Positions 1 to 5,481 of a stretch of DNA of 10,468 nt are shown one piece after another. The notes under the pieces are model-generated. The model saw nothing but the letters and a program-made list of their open reading frames with translations. It was not told where the DNA came from and did not search any database. How positions within the stretch are numbered: position 1 is the first letter of the stretch; each line of letters starts with the position of its first letter. The position numbers were made by a program, and so were the translations under genes. The DNA comes from DASTHV01 sp035718045 (lineage in GTDB: Bacteria > Patescibacteriota > Saccharimonadia > Saccharimonadales > UBA10212): assembly GCA_035718045.1 (NCBI GenBank), contig DASTHV010000024.1:1-10468 (forward strand), written 5' to 3'.

Positions 1-756
1 GTAGCGCCAGCCGCCGCCACGGCCGCCGAATACTTCCGAGACGAAGAAAAACGCGACATTTTGTTTTTCGTAGACAACATTTATCGCCACATCCAGGCCT
101 TGACCGAACTATCGACCAACTTGGGATTAATTCCTTCCGAAGGCGGCTATACACCAACGACTTTTTCGGAATTGCGCCGCTTGCAGGACCGTTTGAGTTC
201 CACCGATAACGGTTCGATTACCTCGGTCCAGGCAGTCTATATCCCGGCGGACGATTTAAGCGATCCGGCGGTGCAGGCCATCCAGCAGCAGCTTGATTCC
301 GTATTAGTGCTGTCGCGGGCCGTAGCCGAAGCCGGTATCAGGCCGGCAGTGGACCTGCTAAAAACAACTTCCTCACTGCTAACGCCGCAAATTGTCGGCG
401 ACCGGCACTATCAACTAGCCGGTAAGGTACAGGCGATTATGCAAAAGTATGAATCATTAAAGAATATAATCGCCATTGTCGGCGAGAACGAACTTTCGCC
501 AGTCGACCGAGCCGACTATCAAAATGCCAAAAAACTCATCGAGTTCTTCTCTCAAGATTTTAATGTCGCCGAGCACCTGACCGGTAAGCCAGGCCAATAC
601 TTTACCCGCGAGCAAACCTTAGACGGTATTGAAGCCATTCTGCAAGGCAAAGAAACAGCTTCTGCGCCAGCTGCCGCAGCTGCGCCCCAGCAATCTCAAC
701 CGCCAGCCGCCCCGGCTCCCGCCCAGCCCGCGCCAACGGCTGCCAAGTCCAAATGA
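1..756 (+). CDS. atpD: F1Fo ATP synthase subunit beta, 3' part (5' end outside window)
   Basis: This is the catalytic beta subunit of the F-type ATP synthase, on the cytoplasmic F1 head. The frame is open from base 1, so the gene enters from the left; 251 residues are visible and the P-loop is missing. Recognisable blocks are AEYFRDEEKRD, the Walker B strand ILFFVDNIYR, SITSVQAVYIPADDLSDPA, IVGDRHY and the C-terminal FFSQDFNVAEHLTGKPG. Several normally conserved sites differ. The adenine-stacking Tyr of GIYPAVDPLDSTSR is Arg (GIRPAVDLLKTTSS), and DELSEED reads NELSPVD. After the normal end there are about 32 extra residues rich in Ala, Pro and Gln, ending TAAKSK. The stop overlaps the atpC start (ATGA). 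Family identity is certain. Whether the divergent site is fully catalytic is open. Confidence 0.95.
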   Translation, partial: VAPAAATAAEYFRDEEKRDILFFVDNIYRHIQALTELSTNLGLIPSEGGYTPTTFSELRRLQDRLSSTDNGSITSVQAVYIPADDLSDPAVQAIQQQLDSVLVLSRAVAEAGIRPAVDLLKTTSSLLTPQIVGDRHYQLAGKVQAIMQKYESLKNIIAIVGENELSPVDRADYQNAKKLIEFFSQDFNVAEHLTGKPGQYFTREQTLDGIEAILQGKETASAPAAAAAPQQSQPPAAPAPAQPAPTAAKSK

Positions 757-1016
757 AACACCAACAGGATCCGGCCCAATTGAATGTCATAGCCCGGGCT
801 CCTTTTAATCTTTACTACGATGGCCCAGCCCGCGTCGTTTCGGCTGCCAATAGTGTCGGCCCGTTTGATATCTTACCTGGACATGCCGACTTCTTTTCGG
901 TCATGATTCCCGGTACCGTAACCATCGAAACCGATAAAGACCCAGTCAGTTTTGCCATTACCAACGGCATAATCAGCGTCCGCGGTGAACAAGTCATATT
1001 GTTCGTAAACATTTAG
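753..1016 (+). CDS. atpC: ATP synthase epsilon subunit, N-terminal beta-sandwich domain only
   Basis: The 87-residue product matches the N-terminal beta-sandwich of the F1 epsilon subunit, which sits on the gamma stalk. Visible signatures are an early strand (LNVIARAPFNLYYDGPARVVSA), the GPFDILPGHADFFSVMIPGTVTIE block (family form: G.f.ilpgHa......pg.l.i) and the final strand ISVRGEQVILFVNI. The usual protein is about 130-140 residues, with a C-terminal two-helix domain that can inhibit ATP hydrolysis. Here the stop falls directly after the sandwich, so that domain is absent. The ATG lies inside the atpD stop (ATGA) and no Shine-Dalgarno precedes it, which points to translational coupling. 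An intrinsic terminator starts at the stop codon, so this is the last gene of the operon. Confidence 0.88.
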   Translation: MKHQQDPAQLNVIARAPFNLYYDGPARVVSAANSVGPFDILPGHADFFSVMIPGTVTIETDKDPVSFAITNGIISVRGEQVILFVNI

Positions 1017-1046
1017 AAATACTTAACTTGTTAAGTATTTTTTATT
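1017..1046 (+). terminator. Intrinsic terminator of the ATP synthase operon
   Basis: A perfect 10-bp inverted repeat (AAATACTTAA at 1017-1026, loop CTTG, TTAAGTATTT at 1031-1040) runs into TTTATT. It begins at the base after the atpC stop. The stem is AT-rich, but its length and U-tail are convincing. Its 3' edge overlaps the stop codon of the convergent gene (1042-1044). On the minus strand the tail is poor. Confidence 0.8.
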
Positions 1047-2100
1047 GTTCGACTATGTAATCAAAAGCGTAACCGCCAGGCGACATCGCGCCGCTGACGC
1101 CGATACTGAAGCCGGTCGGGCTGCGGTTAACGTAATAATTTACGGCGGCTCCGATAGGCGAAATCACCACATGCGGTATGTCGCCATAACTGTTACGGAA
1201 ACTGATACTTGCCAAAACGCCGCCGCCGCCGCCCACGCCGATGTTTACGGCTACCGTACCGGCCGCGTCGTTGCCGCTGATTGAGACCGTGCCGTTAGAT
1301 CCAACCGCCGGCCCGGCGCTAACCGCCGGCGCCGATCCAGCCGTCACGACGTGGCCGCCGACTGTAAATGTACCGGTCGAAGTCAAGCTGCGAGCGCTAA
1401 ATGTGCCGCCAATCGACAGGCTGCCGGTAACACTCACGTTATTGTTCACGGTAAGCAGCTGGCTAATTGTTACTGCGCCCTGGAGCTGAGTTTTTCCAGC
1501 CACTGTCAAATTCTGACGCAGGTTAAGATTAGACAGCGTGCCGTCGCCATTGACGTTCAGCTGGGCCAGGGATGTATCGCCGGCTTGGAGCTGGGTAAAG
1601 TTAGCGCCGGTCCCAGATACTTTTCCGTTCAGATTGATGGCGCCGCCAAAGTTGGCGTCGCCGGCTACCGTGATTTTGCCCTTAAACTCAGCGTCAGGCC
1701 CAATGGTCAACTTGGTTTGATCATTACCGATCGAAGCCGTGTTAACACCCAGTTTATCCAAGACGGCCGAGCTGATAGTTACTTTATTCCTGTCCGCCGT
1801 TTGCTGGTCGGATTTATTTTTTAAGACAAAGCCAATCAGCACGACATTCACTAGTAATATGGCCACGACTACGGCCAAGCTAATAAAGGTAGCCTTATGG
1901 CTGGGTCGATAGGCCCGGTGGCGCGGCGGCTTGCCGTTATTTGCTGGCGGAGTAGCCGCCGCCTGCGGCGGCGGCCCTGTGCCGCCCGCGGCTGACGTAT
2001 CGTCCGTACGGGGTTTTAATACCTCAGCTTCAGGCGATTGGCCGGCAGGGGTTGGTTGTTCTGTTTGGTTATTTGTTTGTGATGATGGCGGATTGTCCAT
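1042..2100 (-). CDS. Single-pass membrane protein with beta-solenoid-like ectodomain
   Basis: The 352-residue product has a Pro/Gln/Thr-rich, presumably cytoplasmic N-terminus (1-70, basic at 57-69), one transmembrane helix (about 71-93, TFISLAVVVAILLVNVVLIG) and a long exported part. Residues about 130-250 contain irregular short repeats of the form NLTVAGKTQLQGAVTISQ and NNVSVTGSLSIGGTFSARSL, typical of stacked beta-strand (solenoid or adhesin-like) folds. Residues about 255-352, after a GVGGGGG linker, form a distinct domain with HVVISPIGAA, NRSPTGFSIGV and a terminal FDYIVE, like small beta-sandwich tips of adhesins or fibre proteins. I cannot name a family with confidence. A surface stalk with a terminal binding domain is an inference. 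AAGGAA lies 10 nt upstream of the ATG, one of the few Shine-Dalgarno-like sites in the window. Confidence 0.8.
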   Translation of the reverse strand: MDNPPSSQTNNQTEQPTPAGQSPEAEVLKPRTDDTSAAGGTGPPPQAAATPPANNGKPPRHRAYRPSHKATFISLAVVVAILLVNVVLIGFVLKNKSDQQTADRNKVTISSAVLDKLGVNTASIGNDQTKLTIGPDAEFKGKITVAGDANFGGAINLNGKVSGTGANFTQLQAGDTSLAQLNVNGDGTLSNLNLRQNLTVAGKTQLQGAVTISQLLTVNNNVSVTGSLSIGGTFSARSLTSTGTFTVGGHVVTAGSAPAVSAGPAVGSNGTVSISGNDAAGTVAVNIGVGGGGGVLASISFRNSYGDIPHVVISPIGAAVNYYVNRSPTGFSIGVSGAMSPGGYAFDYIVEQ

Positions 2101-2129
2101 CAGATTTTTATTCCTTAAGGTTTAACAAT

Positions 2130-2159
2130 AGTATAACGCTTAAAGTGGGGCTCAGGCAA
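2130..2159 (-). promoter_or_regulatory. Predicted promoter of the beta-solenoid membrane protein gene
   Basis: On the minus strand TTGCCT (2159-2154) and TATACT (2135-2130) are separated by 18 nt. The start codon is 29 nt beyond the -10, leaving a leader of about 22 nt that contains the AAGGAA site (2116-2111). Found by inspection only. Confidence 0.5.
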
Positions 2160-2185
2160 TCTGTATAAACATAGGCGCTTTGGTC

Positions 2186-2191
2186 TATAAT
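2186..2191 (+). promoter_or_regulatory. Candidate -10 element for the first paralog
   Basis: A perfect TATAAT lies 43 nt before the GTG start at 2235, but no good -35 is found 16-19 nt upstream. It would give a leader of about 36 nt, back to back with the minus-strand promoter at 2130-2159. GGGAG at 2204-2208 is too far from the start to act as a normal Shine-Dalgarno. Confidence 0.35.
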
Positions 2192-2234
2192 TAGTTCGTA
2201 TCAGGGAGCAAGATATAAAATCGGCTAATTTAAA

Positions 2235-2978
2235 GTGAAAATTATCATTAAATCGCTGCTCAGTCTATTCTTGGTGACCGTCGGGCTGATGCTCGTTCTC
2301 AATCGGTTAAGCCTGGCCGACACGCTTAAGTCGCCTAGCTATCAATTTCAGGAAGCCTCGCTGGGCGGCAATAGTATGCAAGGGGCCGAATCGGCCAACT
2401 TCCAAGCCACCAGTTCGCTAGGCGTCCTAGGTCTAGGCAATTCATCGTCTACCACCTTACAAGTTAACGCCGGTCATTTAACTACGGCTGCTCCGTCGCT
2501 TACTTTTGAGGTTGGCGGCTTTAACGTTAATTTTGGTAATTTTTCACCCACCCAGGCAACCGTTATCACATCGACCTTTTCGGTTATTAACTACACCAGC
2601 TATGGCTACGTAGTTCAGATTATCGGCGGGGCGCCGACCAACGGCGCTCACAGTATCGCTCTGATGGGTCAAGATCCGGGAGGGGCGGAAGTCTCCCAGG
2701 CCGGTAAAGAACAGTTCGGTATAAATCTGGTAGCCAATATTTCTCCATCATCCGTAGGCCATAATCCCGATAATGGTCAGTTTGGTTATGGCGAAGCCGC
2801 GCCTGGCTATAATAATCCTAACCATTACCGCTATGTCAGCGGCGAAACTATTGCGGAGGCTCCCAAGAGCTCCGGTCAAACCACCTATACTATTAGTTAT
2901 CTGGTCAACGTCAACAGCCTGACGCCAGGTGGCCAATATACCAGCCACCAAACCCTTATCTGTACCGGCACTTATTAA
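2235..2978 (+). CDS. Secreted beta-rich surface protein, WxL-like, paralog 1
   Basis: The 247-residue product begins with a signal peptide (MKIIIKSLLSLFLVTVGLML..., predicted cleavage after SLA, residue 28). Residues 29-90 contain SPSYQFQEASLGG, SANFQATSSLGVLGLGNSSS and QVNAGHLTT, an N-terminal style I associate with Patescibacteria exported proteins. The second half is homologous to the two following genes: FGNFSPTQATVITSTFSV, YGYVVQIIGG, KEQFGINLVAN, GYNNPNHYRYVSGETIAEA and a C-terminus TISYLVNVN...PGGQYTSHQTLICTGTY. The layout recalls the C-terminal WxL domain of Gram-positive surface proteins (YxxxLxWxL near the end), with the tryptophans absent. It has a single cysteine, in LICTGTY. The start is GTG, chosen because it gives a complete signal peptide; no Shine-Dalgarno is seen. 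Secretion is well supported; the exact family is inferred. Confidence 0.8.
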   Translation: MKIIIKSLLSLFLVTVGLMLVLNRLSLADTLKSPSYQFQEASLGGNSMQGAESANFQATSSLGVLGLGNSSSTTLQVNAGHLTTAAPSLTFEVGGFNVNFGNFSPTQATVITSTFSVINYTSYGYVVQIIGGAPTNGAHSIALMGQDPGGAEVSQAGKEQFGINLVANISPSSVGHNPDNGQFGYGEAAPGYNNPNHYRYVSGETIAEAPKSSGQTTYTISYLVNVNSLTPGGQYTSHQTLICTGTY

Positions 2979-2982
2979 AGAC

Positions 2983-2991
2983 TGTGGATAA
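2983..2991 (-). promoter_or_regulatory. DnaA-box-like 9-mer
   Basis: TGTGGATAA is the exact reverse complement of the consensus DnaA box TTATCCACA. It lies 5 nt after the stop of paralog 1 and 7 nt upstream of the -35 of the next promoter. There is only one copy, so it is not an origin. It could be a regulatory DnaA site or chance. Confidence 0.3.
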
Positions 2992-2997
2992 CTAGTG

Positions 2998-3027
2998 TTG
3001 ACTAGTCGTAAACGCTTGTGCTAGTAT
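2998..3027 (+). promoter_or_regulatory. Promoter of paralog 2, twin of the one at 4293
   Basis: TTGACT (2998-3003), an 18-nt spacer, then an extended -10 TGC+TAGTAT (3019-3027). The spacer holds CGTAAA and GCT at the same positions as in the promoter at 4293-4322; 24 of 30 positions are identical. The expected start site is near 3034, giving an A-rich leader of about 43 nt. Two ACTAGT copies (2991-2996 and 3001-3006), exactly 10 bp apart, flank and overlap the -35 and could be an operator. Confidence 0.75.
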
Positions 3028-3076
3028 CCCCTAAGAGCTACAAAAACCAGAAGCTAAAATAAAAAAACAAAAACAA

Positions 3077-4258
3077 ATGAAACGACAAAAAAACCTTTTA
3101 GGATTGCTGGGCGTAATAATTTTAGTCGCCAGTCTTTTTCTCCAAGCCATACCGGTACATCGAGCCTATGCAGACCAGATAACCACCCGAAGCCTAACAC
3201 TGCAAGCCGGTGCAACTGACCCCGGCTCCAAGCCCAGTGGCGTTGTCAACCATTTGTTCCAATTCACTCTGCCAAACACAGTCGCTGCTAACCCGTCAGG
3301 GGATATTGGCTCTTTAAAGATCCAATATTGCACTACAGCTGCCGATGTGGGGGCCCAGACGTGCGTGAAACCTACTGGTTTAACTACTGCCACCGTGACC
3401 GGGGTTGACGAAACTGGCTCTGGTGTTACTGGCTGGTCGCTGGTTACTGTACCTCCCCCGCCAGACGGTACCATCTTAGTTACCCGTACCGCCAATAACG
3501 TAGCTCCTGGAACTGCCGTCAAGATGTTGGTCCAGGGAGTTACTAACCCAAGTGACCCCAATAAGACGTTTTTCGCCCGTATATCTTCTTATGTTTCTGT
3601 GGATGGCACTGGTTCAGCCATTGACACCGGAACCGTGGCTGCCGCTACCGCCAACCCGATTCAGTTAAACGGTGTAATGCCCGAATCGCTAGTCTTCTGT
3701 ACGGGGGCTGCCATCGGTGTCAGTAGCAATGTCCCTGACTGTTCCACGGCGACGGCCGGCAACATCAACTTTGATCGATTATTCGACCCAACTGATACCG
3801 CCCAAGCTACCTCACAAATGGCAGCTTCTACCAATGCCGGTTCCGGCTATTCGATTACGGTCAATGGCACCACTCTGAAATCAGGTACAAATCAGGTCAA
3901 CCCCATTGGCACCGCAGATTACAGCCGGAAAGGGACTTCTCAGTTTGGACTAAACCTGGTCAAAAATACTGCTTTTTGCGGAGTAGGCTGCGACCTTGGA
4001 GCTGATGTAACTGCCGCTGGCGGCACTTTGTATAACGGCGAGGCGCTAACTGGTTACAACACCGGTGGCGATAACACCACAGTAGCTGCCGAGGGTGCAC
4101 AATTCAAATTCACCACCGGTGACGCAGTGGCTGACAGTACTAGCGCAGCCAGCGATGCTCAAATTTTTACCGTTTCTTATGTGGTTAATGTCCCTGGTAG
4201 CCAACCCGCCGGTACCTATACCACCACCCTGACTTACATCTGTACGGCTACCTATTAA
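3077..4258 (+). CDS. Secreted Cys-containing surface protein, WxL-like, paralog 2
   Basis: The 393-residue product has a clear signal peptide (hydrophobic 7-25, predicted cleavage AYA|DQ after residue 32). The mature start, QITTRSLTLQAG...GVVNHLF, is shared with paralog 3, as are ANPIQLNGVMPESLVFC, DCSTATAGNINFDRLFDPTD, ATSQMAASTNAGSGYSITVNG, SQFGLNLVKNT and the C-terminus SYVVNVPGSQPAGTYTTTLTYICTATY. Two cysteine pairs (YCTTAADVGAQTC and FCTGAAIGVSSNVPDC) recur in paralog 3 and may form disulfides outside the cell; an extra pair (FCGVGC) is unique to this protein. No sortase motif or C-terminal membrane segment is present, so it is released or held non-covalently, possibly by the anchored protein at 5482. 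No Shine-Dalgarno precedes the ATG, only an A-rich tract. Function is unknown; the resemblance to WxL domains is by layout. Confidence 0.85.
   Translation: MKRQKNLLGLLGVIILVASLFLQAIPVHRAYADQITTRSLTLQAGATDPGSKPSGVVNHLFQFTLPNTVAANPSGDIGSLKIQYCTTAADVGAQTCVKPTGLTTATVTGVDETGSGVTGWSLVTVPPPPDGTILVTRTANNVAPGTAVKMLVQGVTNPSDPNKTFFARISSYVSVDGTGSAIDTGTVAAATANPIQLNGVMPESLVFCTGAAIGVSSNVPDCSTATAGNINFDRLFDPTDTAQATSQMAASTNAGSGYSITVNGTTLKSGTNQVNPIGTADYSRKGTSQFGLNLVKNTAFCGVGCDLGADVTAAGGTLYNGEALTGYNTGGDNTTVAAEGAQFKFTTGDAVADSTSAASDAQIFTVSYVVNVPGSQPAGTYTTTLTYICTATY
3737..3765 (+). repeat. 29-bp exact repeat, copy 1
   Basis: This stretch is identical to 4968-4996 in the next paralog and encodes the shared DCSTATAGN segment with no synonymous change. 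Flanking codons, and even the identical C-terminal TTTLTYICTATY segment, differ at third positions. That suggests a short gene-conversion tract or constraint at the DNA level. Confidence 0.75.
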
Positions 4259-4292
4259 CCCCCAGTCCGCCAAAAAGCGGCCGAAAATTGTT

Positions 4293-4322
4293 TTGACTGC
4301 GCGTAAATGCTCATGCTAGTAT
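4293..4322 (+). promoter_or_regulatory. Promoter of the paralog 3 / anchor operon, apparently leaderless
   Basis: TTGACT (4293-4298), 18-nt spacer, extended -10 TGC+TAGTAT (4314-4322). It shares CGTAAA and GCT in the spacer with the promoter at 2998. Only 6 nt (TGCAAC) separate the -10 from the ATG at 4329, so transcription would begin at or within about 3 nt of the start codon. A second in-frame ATG is at 4335. The weak hairpin CCGC/GCGG at 4267-4280 lies just upstream. Confidence 0.75.
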
Positions 4323-4328
4323 TGCAAC

Positions 4329-5477
4329 ATGACCATGAGTGGCAAGAGGGTACTCTGGCTTGTGGTAGGAATAGCCTGGATGGTCGCCATCCTGCTGACA
4401 GCCCTACCAACAACACACAAAGCTTACGCCCAACAAATAACAACGCGCAGCCTGACACTCGAGGCTGGTACTACTGATGGTGGCTCGGCACCCGGCGGGG
4501 TAGTAAACCATCTGTTTACTTTTACCGTACCGAATGTCGGCGGCGGTAATATTGGTTCAATCAAATTCCAGTATTGTATGGCCGCCCGCGAGCAGACCTG
4601 TACATCAGCTACTACTCAGGGACTAGTCTCTACCAGTGCTACTTTGGGCGCCCAAACCGACGCCAAATTCACGGCCATTAATAACACGACTAACGGCGCG
4701 CCCTATGTTTCTAACCCAGCGCCGCAAGCTTTTGCCGCGGGTGCAACCATTAAAGTTGAACTTAACAGCATTACAAATATTACCCCGGCTAACACCAGTT
4801 TTTATGTGGATATCACTACCTATACATCAAGTGACGCCACCGGTTCACCGGTTGATGAAGGTTGGGTCGCCGCTAGCACAGCCAATGCTATTGTCTTAAC
4901 CGGTACCATGCCTGAATCTTTGGTTTTCTGCGCCGGCGGCTCGGTTAGTGAAACCAGCGGCGTGCCAGACTGTTCCACGGCGACGGCCGGCAACATTAGC
5001 TTCAATCAACTCTTCTCGCCAACCGATACGGCTTACGCCACATCGCAAATGTCCGCGTCCACTAACGCTCAATACGGTTATAACATAACAGTCAACGGTT
5101 CCACGCTTATGTCGGGCAGCAATCCGGTTACAGCTATGAGTACGCCTGGTACCTCCCAGATCGGTAAAAGTCAGTTCGGGCTTAACGTGGTGCACGATAC
5201 GGCTACTGACAGCTTAAGTCCGGCGCTTTCGCCGCTTAGCGCTAGTGTTACTCCTACGGGAGCTAGCTACTTCGGTGAGCCGTCTACGAATTATGGAACT
5301 GACGGCACTTATGCGTTCAATACGGGCGATACTGTTGCCGATAGTGCTCTGGGCGGCGTCGCCAAGGGCACTGACTCGCAGATCTACACTGTCACCTACC
5401 TTGTAAATGCCAACGGCGCCCAACCGGCCGGTACCTATACCACAACCTTAACTTATATTTGCACGGCCACTTACTAA
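4329..5477 (+). CDS. Secreted Cys-containing surface protein, WxL-like, paralog 3
   Basis: The 382-residue product has a signal peptide (predicted cleavage AYA|QQ after residue 34) and is collinear with paralog 2: QITTRSLTLEAG...GVVNHLFTFTVPN, cysteine pairs YCMAAREQTC and FCAGGSVSETSGVPDC, DCSTATAGNISFNQLFSPTD, ATSQMSASTNAQYGYNITVNG, KSQFGLNVVHDT, FNTGDTVADS and the same C-terminus, PAGTYTTTLTYICTATY. The odd final cysteine is present in all three paralogs and could form an intermolecular bond. The start is ATG 4329, or ATG 4335 two codons later. The promoter geometry predicts a leaderless mRNA starting at 4329. Only 4 nt separate its stop from the next gene, so the two are co-transcribed and probably coupled. 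No anchor or enzymatic motif is present. It is probably a structural or adhesive subunit, an inference from secretion, disulfides and beta-rich composition. Confidence 0.85.
   Translation: MTMSGKRVLWLVVGIAWMVAILLTALPTTHKAYAQQITTRSLTLEAGTTDGGSAPGGVVNHLFTFTVPNVGGGNIGSIKFQYCMAAREQTCTSATTQGLVSTSATLGAQTDAKFTAINNTTNGAPYVSNPAPQAFAAGATIKVELNSITNITPANTSFYVDITTYTSSDATGSPVDEGWVAASTANAIVLTGTMPESLVFCAGGSVSETSGVPDCSTATAGNISFNQLFSPTDTAYATSQMSASTNAQYGYNITVNGSTLMSGSNPVTAMSTPGTSQIGKSQFGLNVVHDTATDSLSPALSPLSASVTPTGASYFGEPSTNYGTDGTYAFNTGDTVADSALGGVAKGTDSQIYTVTYLVNANGAQPAGTYTTTLTYICTATY
4968..4996 (+). repeat. 29-bp exact repeat, copy 2
   Basis: Identical to 3737-3765 in paralog 2. The bases on either side differ (T/A before, C/T after). 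It lies in the best conserved part of the paralogs. Confidence 0.75.
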
Positions 5478-5481
5478 TGTT

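Noticed and set aside
1351..1824. 157-codon plus-strand open frame
   Set aside because: It is antisense to the repetitive beta-solenoid gene, has Cys/Arg-rich unstructured composition and no promoter or ribosome site; a shadow of the GC-biased coding strand.
2983..2991. Replication origin at the DnaA box
   Set aside because: A single 9-mer with no AT-rich unwinding region, cluster of boxes, or dnaA/dnaN nearby.
3166..3561. 131-codon minus-strand open frame inside paralog 2
   Set aside because: Antisense to a well-supported secreted protein with homologs on either side; no signal of its own.
4267..4280. Hairpin CCGC-CAAAAA-GCGG between paralogs 2 and 3, as a terminator
   Set aside because: The stem is only 4 bp and the following TTGTTTT is 9 nt away and part of the next promoter; too weak to call.
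3737..4996. Repeats as a CRISPR or mobile-element signature
   Set aside because: Only two copies, both inside homologous coding frames; no array, terminal inverted repeats or transposase.
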